This document shows positions 1 to 5,706 of a stretch of 5,706 nucleotides of DNA, piece after piece. The notes below the pieces were generated by a model. The model had not been told where the DNA came from. It was given only the letters and a program-made list of their open reading frames with translations, and searched no databases. This DNA comes from Omnitrophica WOR_2 bacterium GWA2_47_8. Lineage in GTDB: Bacteria > Omnitrophota > Gorgyraeia > Zapsychrales > GWA2-47-8. Position numbers and translations under genes: made by a program. The DNA lies in contig MHFY01000088.1 in the NCBI GenBank assembly GCA_001805375.1, positions 1-5,706 of the forward strand. Direction: 5' to 3'. The number at the start of each line of letters is the position of its first letter. Within the stretch, counting starts at the first letter, position 1.

Positions 1-216
1 GTAAACGGCGGCTTCCTTTTTAAGACGGTTAATAAACCAAACAGTCGCCAAACTGAAACTTCCCCGCCAAATGATATCGCCGAGGAATACAATATCCAGA
101 TCCCTAGGCGCATCGGATCTCCAATCACCGGTTTCACTGTCGATGATCCCAAGCTGACCTAAAATGATCAAAACGCCTTTTAGATCGCCCTGCACATCGC
201 CGAGAACCAAATGTCT
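1..216 (-). other. N-terminal half of an ApaH/PPP-like metallophosphoesterase domain
   Basis: From residue 1831 the chain reads HLVLGDVQGDLKGVLIIL, then LDIVFLGDIIWRGSFSLATV (motifs at 1836-1840 and 1876-1882). This matches motifs I (GDxHG) and II (GDxxxRG) of the PPP/calcineurin superfamily at the usual spacing of about 40 residues. The Gln in GDVQG in place of His, and a residue other than Asp before RG, are also seen in ApaH-type diadenosine tetraphosphatases (GDLQG, GDLVxRG). An ApaH-like nucleotide phosphatase is therefore more likely than a protein phosphatase. Metal-binding Asp residues 1837 and 1877 are present. Motif III (GNHE/D) and the rest lie beyond the left edge, so activity cannot be judged. 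Confidence 0.7.
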
Positions 217-3200
217 CCTGTGGCCTTTGATCCTCGGAGACCTAACTAGGACTTTTTCTTGTTTAACATATTTTTCTGTCTTTATTTTTTTCAACAGCAA
301 ATGTACTAACTGTTGGGGGTCTTTCCCCGCTTGTTTCCAAAGCCTCTTATCTAAGTAGCTCAAAGGCGAGGTGATGACTCTTAAAATAGTGAAAGGTTTA
401 AAGACATACGGCAGGATCCTTATAATTTCGATATAAATTAAGTACAGCCGGTCTAAAATTCGCATAAGGATATTACGCGGTTCTTGGCGAAGAGCTCTCT
501 CCAGCATCCATATACCGAAAAAGATCAAGCTGACTTTAATTGCAAGCTGAAGCCATGGGCTGCCGCCGAATATTTTCCAAAGGCCGATAAGTAAAAATGC
601 TGCTGAAAACGGTTCAAATATCAGGGTGGGCCGGCCTGATAACGGCGCCGGCGGGGCCCTGTCTTCACCCGGCCACTTCATTGCCTTGTCGAACTCTGCC
701 TGTTCCTCGGCGGTTAAAGTGATTTTCCCTTGGGGCAGCCAATCCGAAAGATGCTTGGCGCCGACGGCCGCGACCTGCTTCTGCAGGATGTCATTCATCA
801 ACGCCAAGAAAAGCGGATTTTCTTTTTTAGGCTGTCCCTTGGCCTTGCGTTTGGCGTAACGCGAGACAAAAGAGGATAAATAAAAGACCGCCCAATAAAG
901 ATGAGGGAATTGCTTTATCTTTTGATACCGCGGCTCGGTACGGTTGAAGAACATTTCAAAAGTCTTACGGAAGGCCTCTTCACGGGCGAGCAGGGCATTT
1001 GCGAAATAACTTTCGATATACAGGTCACGGTAAGCGCGCATAAATTCGTTCAAGAATTCATCGATCGAAACCTTCCCGCGCAGGAAGGAAACCGCCTCGC
1101 GGATGGCTTCATGATCCGCGTTGCTCCGCCGGGGTTTCTTTAAGACCGGCAGAAGATGTTTTTGCAGCATGTTGACAAGTGAATTGAATTTCGGTTCCGC
1201 CGGGTCCAGATACGCGTCATCATCCGGGTTAAGGATATGATCTTGCAGCGTTTTACGGATAAGCCAATATTTTCCCTGTTTGAGAAATTCCGCAACGTCT
1301 TTCGTTTTTGCGCTCAAGGCCCGCTGGCGGATATTCACCTCTTCGCGCATGTTGGAAAGCCGACGGGTCTGCGTCCCGCGCACGATCGCTTCTATTTCTT
1401 TAACGCGCAGGTCCAAAAATTCCACGGCCAGGCTTAAAAGGCTGCGCACCCGGCTGAAATATTCCTCCGGCAGGTCCAGCATGCCGTGCACCTGCTGTAA
1501 AATGACCCGCGCCAAACGTTTTTCCGGGACTTTCACGCGTTTTAATTTCTTTAAACGCCCCTTGATCTCTTTCTGCATCTCTTCTTTTTGCCCGGCCTGA
1601 TACGTCTGCAGCCGTTCGAGGGTCTCCTTTGTTTCTTTCAGCCACTGCAATTCTTTCACAGCCGAATCGATGCTGTGGTCGACGGAACGGAACATATCGC
1701 GCAGGCTGTCAAATCCCTTGTCCGTGTAATCGATCACTTCATTTTGCCAGATGCCGGCCTTGTGATAACTTTGCGCGCGCAGGCGGTACTTGCCGTTCTC
1801 TTTCCGGATCCGGCGGAAGGAATATTTTTCCTGGCGCAGGCGATCCGGTAAACGACCTTTAAGCAGATCGACCGCCGCCCGGATCGCCGAATTAATGATG
1901 GCGTTGGTTACCGGCTCATTCAACCGGCGGGAACCGTCAGGCTGTACCGCCAAGTGGACATAGATCCTCTCAATATTAGTTATCAGCTCCGCAGGGAACA
2001 GTGAATCGCTGAAATCTTTGAAGGTCTGCAACCGCAGCCTAACCTGTTCCACCAAAGCATCGATCTGTCCGATCACAGGAGATTGATCTTCATCTTGGTC
2101 TCGCAATTTTGTCCGGGCGTAATTTAAACGGATGATGTCTAAATTCCAGCCGGTGGCCAGGGTAATAAAATCGCTTAAACCGGCGCGGTATTCGCTCTGC
2201 AGGCTTCTTCGTTGTTTCTTAATAGCATAATCGTGCTTGAAGGTTTTCTCATGGAGGTTCAAATGATAATACGCCCAGTCGTTATTTAAAATTTTCTTCA
2301 GGCGAAGCCGGGTGGATTTATTTTTCCAACTGCGGTACGTGGCGATGGGGATCCGTTTGAGGCGGGCCAGTTCTTTGGGAACGGCATTTTTAATAACTTC
2401 TTCGATCTGTTCGGGTGATGGCGGTGGGCCTCTTTTTTCCATATCCAGATACACGGCCGCGCGAAGATAGATCCATCCTAACTTTTCAAATCCACGGGCA
2501 ATGTACGGCTCATACAGGTGCTCACTGCGCGCCCGTCGGGCCGCCTCGAACATCGCTTGCGGGGTTATGGGGTGGTCCTGCGGCTTTTCCTCATCTGGAT
2601 CTTCACTAGGGCCAGGCGACACAAGGCGCATTTCATCTCTTCGATCGTGAGCTAGAATTTCTGCTTCAAGCCTCTCATTGGCTGCCTCCCTTTGCTTTAT
2701 CGCTCTATTGCTCATGAGAGCTAAAACAACACCGCTAATGATCAACGTGGCGCTAAAGAACATCCCGGCAAAGAATATATTTTTGATCGCGATGACACCG
2801 GAAATCACGCATAAGGTGATCACAAACAAGCTTACCCACATCCCCGCGTTCTTAGGATCTGTCCTGTGCGATCCTTTCTCTTGGGGAATATCCAGTTCTT
2901 GCAGATCGACGGCTGGATCGGCTAGCCGGATAATTCCCTTATTATCAAAAGGAAGACCCCGAACAACGTTCATTCCCGCCGCGCCGGAGGCGGGATCTCG
3001 CTCGCCTCGCTTTGTAATCGAAGCGGGCCTTGTTTCGTAGCAGGCTGTTCCTTTTTTCTTCTTTTTCTCCAACCGGAGACGATAAGTTTTGATCATTTCT
3101 CTCAGCACCGGGATGGCTTCAAGAAATCTATCTGCCGTGATATAAGCAACAGGCCGCGGAAAAATTCGATCGATGACCCTTAAATGCATTGGCGCCCACT

Positions 3201-5706
3201 TCTTAGACTCTTCTTCTCCTACAATAAATCCTAATGATCCTGTAATTTTCCTTAATTTACGATTAGCGAACAAATCATGTTTCATCCTCAATACATCAAC
3301 ATGACCCAAACTCTTGCCGTGAATGCTCTCGGCTAAGATAAGCAAATCGCTGAGCGCCGACAAAAGAAATCTGATTACGTGATGTTGGACATTTTCCGCA
3401 TCCTTTGATTTTAATTTTCGATCCAAATGGACACACAATATCGTATGTGGCCTAAAAGAACGCAGGATATATCCATTCATCCGCTGGCCGATGGGATAAC
3501 GCGCACGGGACAAAAGAAACCTATAAAGTGAATAAATCCCAGAAAAATTCCAGTCTAAAATTATTTCCACGCCCAAAATAAAAATAACGGCTCCCGAAAT
3601 ACTAGCCGCGACTCGCAGCCACCACGGTACAAAAAAGGCCATGGCACCAATCATCACAGGAACGAGTCCGATCATCATGACTTTGGATCCCCGCTTTAGC
3701 CGATAAGATTCAATGCGAGGGGAAAAACGCAACACTGCCAAAATACAAACAATCAACACGATCGCCCACACCAACACCGGCCAACCGAATACCCACGGTG
3801 CCGCCCACCATGCACCGTGCTGGTGCATGGCCCACCACGCCACAGGTTGAGCAGTCTGACCAACCGCCCCCGACGAACAGCTGGTCAACAATCCGGCGAA
3901 GGTAAAGCCGAGCAACAGGCCTAACGTCTTCCCCACGCCGGGGCCGGGATCTCGGATGCCATCGCCTTTTTCCCCTTGAGAACTAAGAATCAAATTAACC
4001 GTTGCTGTTAACGGCAAGCGATGCGCGGGATCATTATTCAAAACTACAGCATATCGATGTTGATGCAGTCCTACGGTGATAACTTTTTTCAATAAATACC
4101 CCAACGCTCCAATTAATTCACTCAATTCAATAATAATAAACTTCAAAAAGTTCACTACCAGGACACCGCGCATGGCTTCTGTGTGCTCCAATCCAAAAGC
4201 TTGACCAATCCGGTAAAGCAAGAATTCTTGAGGGCCATTTCGTATCAAGCGGTTTTCATCTCTGGCTCGCTCATTGGTGTCTATCTTCACCAAAATATCA
4301 ATATTCAGCCGGCCAAATTTAGGAATACGTTTTGTCCCATAACCCTCAATAATTACTAACTTATGATCTGATCCCCCATGGGATAAGACATAATCTTCCA
4401 CATAGTCGGGATTATGCCGATCGAAAGGAATTTCATCATGAGAGAAAATCTTGATGCGCTGATCCTGAGCCCTGGCAATCTGCCGAGCAAAAACTGTTTT
4501 GCCTACTCCTCGTTTACCGTCGATGATCATAAAAATAGGTCCATGTCTAAGAGGGTCACCCAAAAGCTTAGCAATCATTTCTCGCAATTCTTCAATACCT
4601 TGAACAACCGGAATTGGCTTCAATAGAAAATGTTTTGTTAATAAAGCGACAATGACGATCCCGATCATCATGGCGATCCATACCCACGGCGAGACCCACC
4701 CCGCCGCCGATTGAGCGGCTTGGGCCACCGGGCCGGAAGAACAGCCGGCCAATAAGGCCAATCCAATGAAATTCAAATTGACTCGTCTAAATAAAAATGT
4801 TATATATTTAATAGATTGCAATAGGAGAACACTGATGATCAACATGAAGATTGTTTTAGAAAAAGGTGAAGACGGATATATTGTCGCCAACTGCCCAGCG
4901 CTTAAAGGCTGCTGGAGCCAAGGCAAAACCGAAGAAGAAGCTATTAATAATATTAGAGAAGCTATCCATTTATATTTAGAAACTAACCCTAAAACACCCC
5001 GCCCCTCTCGAAAGAGTAAAATCCTTAAACTTGCTTTATGAGCCCTAAGCCACCGCTGTGTTCGGGCCGCCAAGTTGTTAAGGCCTTTGAAAAGATCGGC
5101 TATTCTCGCGTAGGCCAGCGCGGCAGCCATATCAAAATACGAAACGACAAAACCGAAATAACTTTGATCATTCCTGACCACCGGGAAGTCGACCGTTGGA
5201 CGCTTAAGGGAATTCTGAAAGACGCCGAAATTTCTATTGAAGAATTTATTAAGCTTCTTTAACAGAATCATAACGGCGACTGCCGCAAGGCCGGCCAGCC
5301 CAAGCCAATGTGCCGCCCACCACGCCGCAGATTGAGCGGCTTGGGCCACCGGGCCGGAAGAACAGCTCGCCAAAGATCCGGCGAAGGTAAGGCCGATCAG
5401 CAGGCCTAACATCTTGCCCGTACCGGGGGGAGAAGTCTGACGCGCTCTTTCCTCCATGGCAACCAGCAGAGGATTCCTAGAATCCACTTGATGGTAAATA
5501 CCATCTTTCCCCCAAATACCGACGAAAGAATGATATTCATAGGCTCCGTTTTCAGGAGTATATTCTCTGTGCAGGACCCATCCTTTGGACGACATCCAAA
5601 ATGATCCAAACCCGAAAGGTTTATATCTATCTTCCAGGATAAATTTCACAAAAGGAAATTCGGCTGTAAAAGTATCTTTTATATCGCGAGCAAAAATGTC
5701 GTTCTG
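1..5706 (-). CDS. Internal part of a giant multidomain membrane protein (both ends missing)
   Basis: Codons read on the minus strand from base 5706 contain no stop over the full 1,902 codons, checked triplet by triplet; a frame this long cannot be chance. Neither start nor stop is in the window. Domains in order, by residue of the fragment: unassigned 1-97; lipobox/membrane module 99-150; stretch antisense to hicBA about 150-308; second module 309-357; P-loop kinase-like 391-520; third module 594-660 and two more membrane helices 674-717; unassigned soluble domain 720-886; membrane hairpin 956-998; helical and coiled-coil region 1003-1680; membrane hairpin 1694-1738; ApaH/PPP-like phosphoesterase from about 1831 onwards. 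Alternating membrane hairpins and soluble domains suggest a cell-envelope protein with domains on one or both faces. An alternative is two genes split at hicBA, one ending near 5260 and one starting near 4775, but no stop or convincing start with a ribosome site is visible there. Overall function is unknown. Confidence 0.85.
493..627 (-). other. Membrane hairpin before the phosphoesterase
   Basis: Residues 1694-1738 contain two hydrophobic runs, FSAAFLLIGLWKIF and LQLAIKVSLIFFGIWML, joined by GGSPW. A Pro/Ala linker (APPAPLSGRP) comes before. About 50 aromatic and aliphatic residues with interspersed Arg follow (LIYIEIIRILPYVFKPF), and may lie along the membrane surface. Confidence 0.6.
667..2700 (-). 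other. Long helical and partly coiled-coil region of the giant protein
   Basis: Residues 1003-1680 are rich in Arg, Lys, Glu, Leu and Gln with few Gly or Pro after the opening acidic linker (SPGPSEDPDEEKPQDHP, about 1031-1047). The clearest coiled-coil candidate runs from about 1347 to 1400 (KELQWLKETKETLERLQTY and onward), with further helices to about 1480. No enzyme motif is seen. It could be a spacer, scaffold or protein-interaction region between two membrane hairpins. The DNA is visibly richer in GC than the kinase part; one line counted by hand, 1321-1380, has 39 of 60 G or C. Confidence 0.5.
2713..2841 (-). other. Membrane hairpin before the helical region
   Basis: Residues 956-998 hold two hydrophobic helices, WVSLFVITLCVISGVIAI and FFAGMFFSATLIISGVVLAL, separated by a very short KN turn. 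This is a tight hairpin that would put both flanking soluble regions on the same side of the membrane. The charged helix IKQREAANERLEAEI follows directly. Confidence 0.65.
2975..2994. repeat. GC-rich inverted repeat in a linker of the giant frame
   Basis: CCCGCC at 2975-2980 and GGCGGG at 2989-2994 can pair around an 8-base loop. It encodes part of the linker ERDPASGAAGMN. The minus-strand sequence CGAGATCCCG.C.CCGGCG.GG found here recurs at the linker before module 3 (around 3927-3954), suggesting a small dispersed palindromic element accommodated in coding sequence. Confidence 0.5.
3049..3549 (-). other. Unassigned soluble domain of the giant protein
   Basis: Residues 720-886 form a mixed alpha/beta stretch with several His (for example FRPHTILCVHLDRK at 752-765 and VQHHVIRFLL at 773-782) and a helix-rich middle (ALSDLLILAESIHG). 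It ends in a run of lysines (KKKKK, about 881-885). It is not recognised. The position after a membrane hairpin and the HTILCVHLD strand would suit a ligand-binding or sensor domain, but no diagnostic motif is visible. Confidence 0.35.
3556..3687 (-). other. Two further membrane helices after module 3
   Basis: Residues 674-717 contain two hydrophobic runs (about 675-693, and 699-717 with SGAVIFILGVEIIL) separated by Pro-Trp-Trp and a single Arg. They fit a membrane hairpin that leads into the following soluble domain. Confidence 0.6.
3727..3927 (-). other. Internal lipobox and membrane-helix module, copy 3
   Basis: Residues 594-660 repeat the plan of copy 1: a Gly/Pro linker (RDPGPGVGKT), a hydrophobic run LGLLLGFTFAGLLTS, Cys610, SSGAVGQTAQPVAWW, a His/Trp-rich loop (AMHQHGAWWAAPW) and a strong membrane helix (about 638-659). 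At the DNA level it is clearly related to copy 1 over roughly 100 bases but has diverged, unlike the near-identical core shared by copies 1 and 2. It is therefore an older duplication. Confidence 0.65.
4147..4536 (-). other. P-loop kinase-like domain (uridine kinase/PRK type) in the giant protein
   Basis: Residues 391-520 hold a Walker A motif, GKRGVGKT, at 397-404 (bases 4495-4518) directly after a hydrophobic strand (IFMIID). An acidic HDE follows at 423-425, then LVIIEGYG (450-457), which fits a Walker B-like strand of the 'vvv-EG' type. Then comes DILVKIDTNERARDENR (470-486), resembling the lid region of uridine kinases and phosphoribulokinases ('D..i.vd.d...R..R...RD'). The residues needed for ATP binding are present, so this domain may phosphorylate a small molecule or couple ATP hydrolysis to the membrane modules around it. 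The P-loop call is firm; the uridine-kinase-like assignment is tentative, and a zeta-toxin-like or other small P-loop kinase is possible. Confidence 0.65.
4636..4782 (-). other. Internal lipobox and membrane-helix module, copy 2
   Basis: Residues 309-357 contain two arginines just upstream (306-307), a hydrophobic run and the textbook lipobox LLAGC ending at Cys322, then SSGPVAQAAQSAA, identical to copy 1 over 14 residues from the Cys. A second membrane helix follows (about 338-356: WVSPWVWIAMMIGIVIVALL). Sequence before the Cys differs from copies 1 and 3, and the DNA similarity ends at that point. A separate gene could begin here with a TTG codon at residue 311 (4774-4776), but no Shine-Dalgarno sequence supports it. 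The P-loop domain follows about 40 residues later. Confidence 0.6.
4709..4745. repeat. 37-bp direct repeat, left copy
   Basis: These 37 bases (beginning GATTGAGCGGCTTGGGCCAC) are identical to 5330-5366 and in the same orientation. The similarity extends leftwards to 48 of 50 bases (4696-4745 against 5317-5366) and stops abruptly at the right end. On the minus strand it encodes CSSGPVAQAAQS, the core of lipobox module copy 2. The offset to the other copy is 621 bp, or 207 codons. Confidence 0.9.
4778..4806 (+). promoter_or_regulatory. Sigma70-like promoter for hicBA
   Basis: TTGACT at 4778-4783 is a near-consensus -35 box. A 17-base spacer leads to TATATA at 4801-4806 as the -10 box. Transcription would begin near 4813, leaving an untranslated leader of about 20 bases before the hicB start at 4835. 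The AT-rich stretch stands out from the GC-rich repeat just upstream. On the other strand these bases are still inside the open giant frame. No clear operator palindrome is seen. Confidence 0.6.
4823..4827 (+). promoter_or_regulatory. Ribosome binding site of hicB
   Basis: AGGAG lies 7 bases before the ATG at 4835. This sets the hicB start there rather than at the upstream in-frame ATG at 4766, or at the second ATG at 4844. Confidence 0.75.
4835..5041 (+). CDS. hicB: HicB-family antitoxin of a type II toxin-antitoxin pair
   Basis: This encodes a 68-residue protein that should bind and neutralise the HicA toxin encoded immediately downstream. The sequence has the HicB hallmark: a short beta strand (MKIVLEKGEDGYI, residues 4-16), then NCPALKGC (19-26), then SQGKTEEEAINNIREAI (28-44), which matches the family pattern of a 'cPelpGC.tqG.T.eEA..ni.eai' block in the partial RNase H fold. 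The start at 4835 is chosen because AGGAG at 4823-4827 lies 7 bases upstream. A longer in-frame start at 4766 would precede the likely promoter. The protein ends in a basic tail (PRPSRKSK) and has no helix-turn-helix or ribbon-helix-helix domain, so it is a minimal HicB and may not repress its own promoter by itself. Its stop overlaps the hicA start (ATGA). The gene lies on the opposite strand within the giant reading frame. Confidence 0.9.
   Translation: MINMKIVLEKGEDGYIVANCPALKGCWSQGKTEEEAINNIREAIHLYLETNPKTPRPSRKSKILKLAL
5038..5262 (+). CDS. hicA: HicA-family mRNA interferase toxin
   Basis: This encodes a 74-residue toxin of the HicA (YcfA-like) family, a small double-stranded-RNA-binding-fold protein that cleaves mRNA and arrests growth unless bound by HicB. 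The family signature is plain: RQVVKAFEKIGY (residues 11-22), then VGQRGSHIKI (25-34) with the catalytic histidine at position 31, then IIPDHREVDRWTLKGIL (44-60), and a C-terminal helix ending EEFIKLL. The length is normal and the active-site His is present, so the toxin is probably functional. The start ATG at 5038 shares ATGA with the hicB stop and has no good ribosome site of its own, so it is probably translated by coupling to hicB. That keeps antitoxin synthesis ahead of toxin. The order is antitoxin first, the reverse of the classic hicAB. Its codons are the exact reverse complement of the giant frame's codons and contain no TTA, CTA or TCA, which is why that frame stays open here. Confidence 0.93.
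   Translation: MSPKPPLCSGRQVVKAFEKIGYSRVGQRGSHIKIRNDKTEITLIIPDHREVDRWTLKGILKDAEISIEEFIKLL
5257..5412 (-). other. Internal lipobox and membrane-helix module, copy 1
   Basis: Residues 99-150 of the giant frame read like a lipoprotein signal peptide placed inside a protein: Lys98, then the hydrophobic run MLGLLIGLTFAGSLAS, then Cys115 followed by SSGPVAQAAQS. A Trp/Ala-rich second hydrophobic helix follows (about 129-148), ending in Lys-Lys. It could be a membrane hairpin with a short loop or a relic of an N-terminal lipoprotein signal. It follows a Pro/Gly linker (TSPPGTGK). Its helix end lies just beyond the hicA stop codon on the other strand. Confidence 0.65.
5330..5366. repeat. 37-bp direct repeat, right copy
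   Basis: This is base-for-base identical to 4709-4745. It encodes the same peptide core in module copy 1. Together the two copies bracket 584 bp (4746-5329) that hold the whole hicBA operon with its promoter. Confidence 0.9.

Larger units (their letters stand above)
4746..5329 (+). mobile_element. Putative hicBA cassette bounded by direct repeats
   Basis: This segment between the two 37-bp repeats carries the promoter, hicB and hicA. No transposase, integrase or terminal inverted repeat is present, so it is not a self-mobile element. It could have arrived by homologous or repeat-mediated recombination, or been enclosed by a duplication of the module core. Loss of one repeat plus the cassette (621 bp) would keep the giant frame in phase. 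Calling it mobile is an inference from the repeat geometry. Confidence 0.4.

Noticed and set aside
901..1143. Plus-strand open frame of 80 codons
   Set aside because: It is a shadow of the giant minus-strand frame. Its sequence has no family motif and no ribosome site.
1280..1851. Several overlapping plus-strand frames and an 81-codon minus-strand frame in another phase
   Set aside because: All overlap the GC-rich helical coding region, where few stops occur in other phases. The translations are rich in Arg, Ser and Pro and lack protein-like patterns.
2678..3040. Plus-strand open frame of 120 codons, the longest on that strand
   Set aside because: It lies opposite a membrane hairpin and linker of the giant protein, so its hydrophobic start mirrors that composition. 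No motif or promoter supports it.
3928..3951. Walker-A-like strings PGVGKT (before module 3) and PPGTGK (before module 1)
   Set aside because: Neither has the full GxxxxGK(S/T) spacing with its first Gly, no strand precedes them, and they run straight into membrane helices. They are better read as Pro/Gly linkers ending in the positive charge of a hydrophobic segment.
4766..4834. Longer N-terminus for hicB starting at 4766
   Set aside because: This start lies upstream of the best promoter and has no Shine-Dalgarno sequence. HicB proteins normally begin just before the first beta strand, which fits 4835.
5289..5296. GGCCGGCC palindrome downstream of hicA as a terminator
   Set aside because: It has no loop and no following T-run. 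No convincing terminator is seen for hicBA.
4709..5366. Insertion sequence or CRISPR-like repeat at the 37-bp repeats
   Set aside because: There are only two copies, with no transposase, no terminal inverted repeats and no spacer pattern. The repeats encode a conserved peptide in the giant frame.
5406..5609. Minus-strand frame of 67 codons in a different phase
   Set aside because: It overlaps the giant frame, which gives more protein-like sequence here. No ribosome site or recognisable motif.

Overview
The window is dominated by one reading frame. Reading the minus strand in codons that start at base 5706, all 1,902 codons from 5706 down to 1 are free of stops, so the window is an internal slice of a very large protein with neither its start nor its stop in view. 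The translation looks like real protein: it has a P-loop kinase-like domain, several hydrophobic pairs typical of membrane hairpins, long charged helical stretches, and the first half of a calcineurin-type phosphoesterase. Giant, membrane-associated, multidomain genes of this kind are known from Omnitrophota (former OP3) and a few other candidate bacterial phyla. An Omnitrophota-like bacterium is my best guess, but it rests on gene style, not on a marker gene.

Layout along the giant protein (its N to C direction, right to left on the window): an unassigned segment (5413-5706); a hydrophobic 'lipobox plus membrane helix' module, copy 1 (5257-5412); a stretch lying antisense to a toxin-antitoxin pair (about 4783-5256); module copy 2 (4636-4782); a P-loop, uridine-kinase-like domain (4147-4536); a Pro/Gly linker and module copy 3 (3727-3927) followed by two more membrane helices (3556-3687); an unassigned soluble domain (3049-3549); a linker containing a GC-rich inverted repeat; a membrane hairpin (2713-2841); about 680 residues of charged, helical and partly coiled-coil sequence (667-2700); another membrane hairpin (493-627); and an ApaH/PPP-like metallophosphoesterase that runs off the left edge (1-216).

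On the plus strand, nested wholly inside this frame, is a complete hicBA toxin-antitoxin operon (4835-5262). It has its own sigma70-like promoter (4778-4806), a good Shine-Dalgarno sequence for hicB, and an ATGA overlap between hicB and hicA. HicA is expected to be an mRNA-cleaving toxin and HicB its protein antitoxin.

The most notable arrangement is that hicBA with its promoter lies exactly between two identical 37-bp direct repeats (4709-4745 and 5330-5366). These repeats encode the core of the lipobox module and are 621 bp apart, a multiple of three. Recombination between them would remove hicBA cleanly and leave one intact module with the giant frame unbroken. The locus therefore looks like a toxin-antitoxin cassette inserted into a giant gene, or trapped by repeat duplication, without closing the frame. 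There are no RNA genes, CRISPR arrays, transposases or other intergenic stretches to report.
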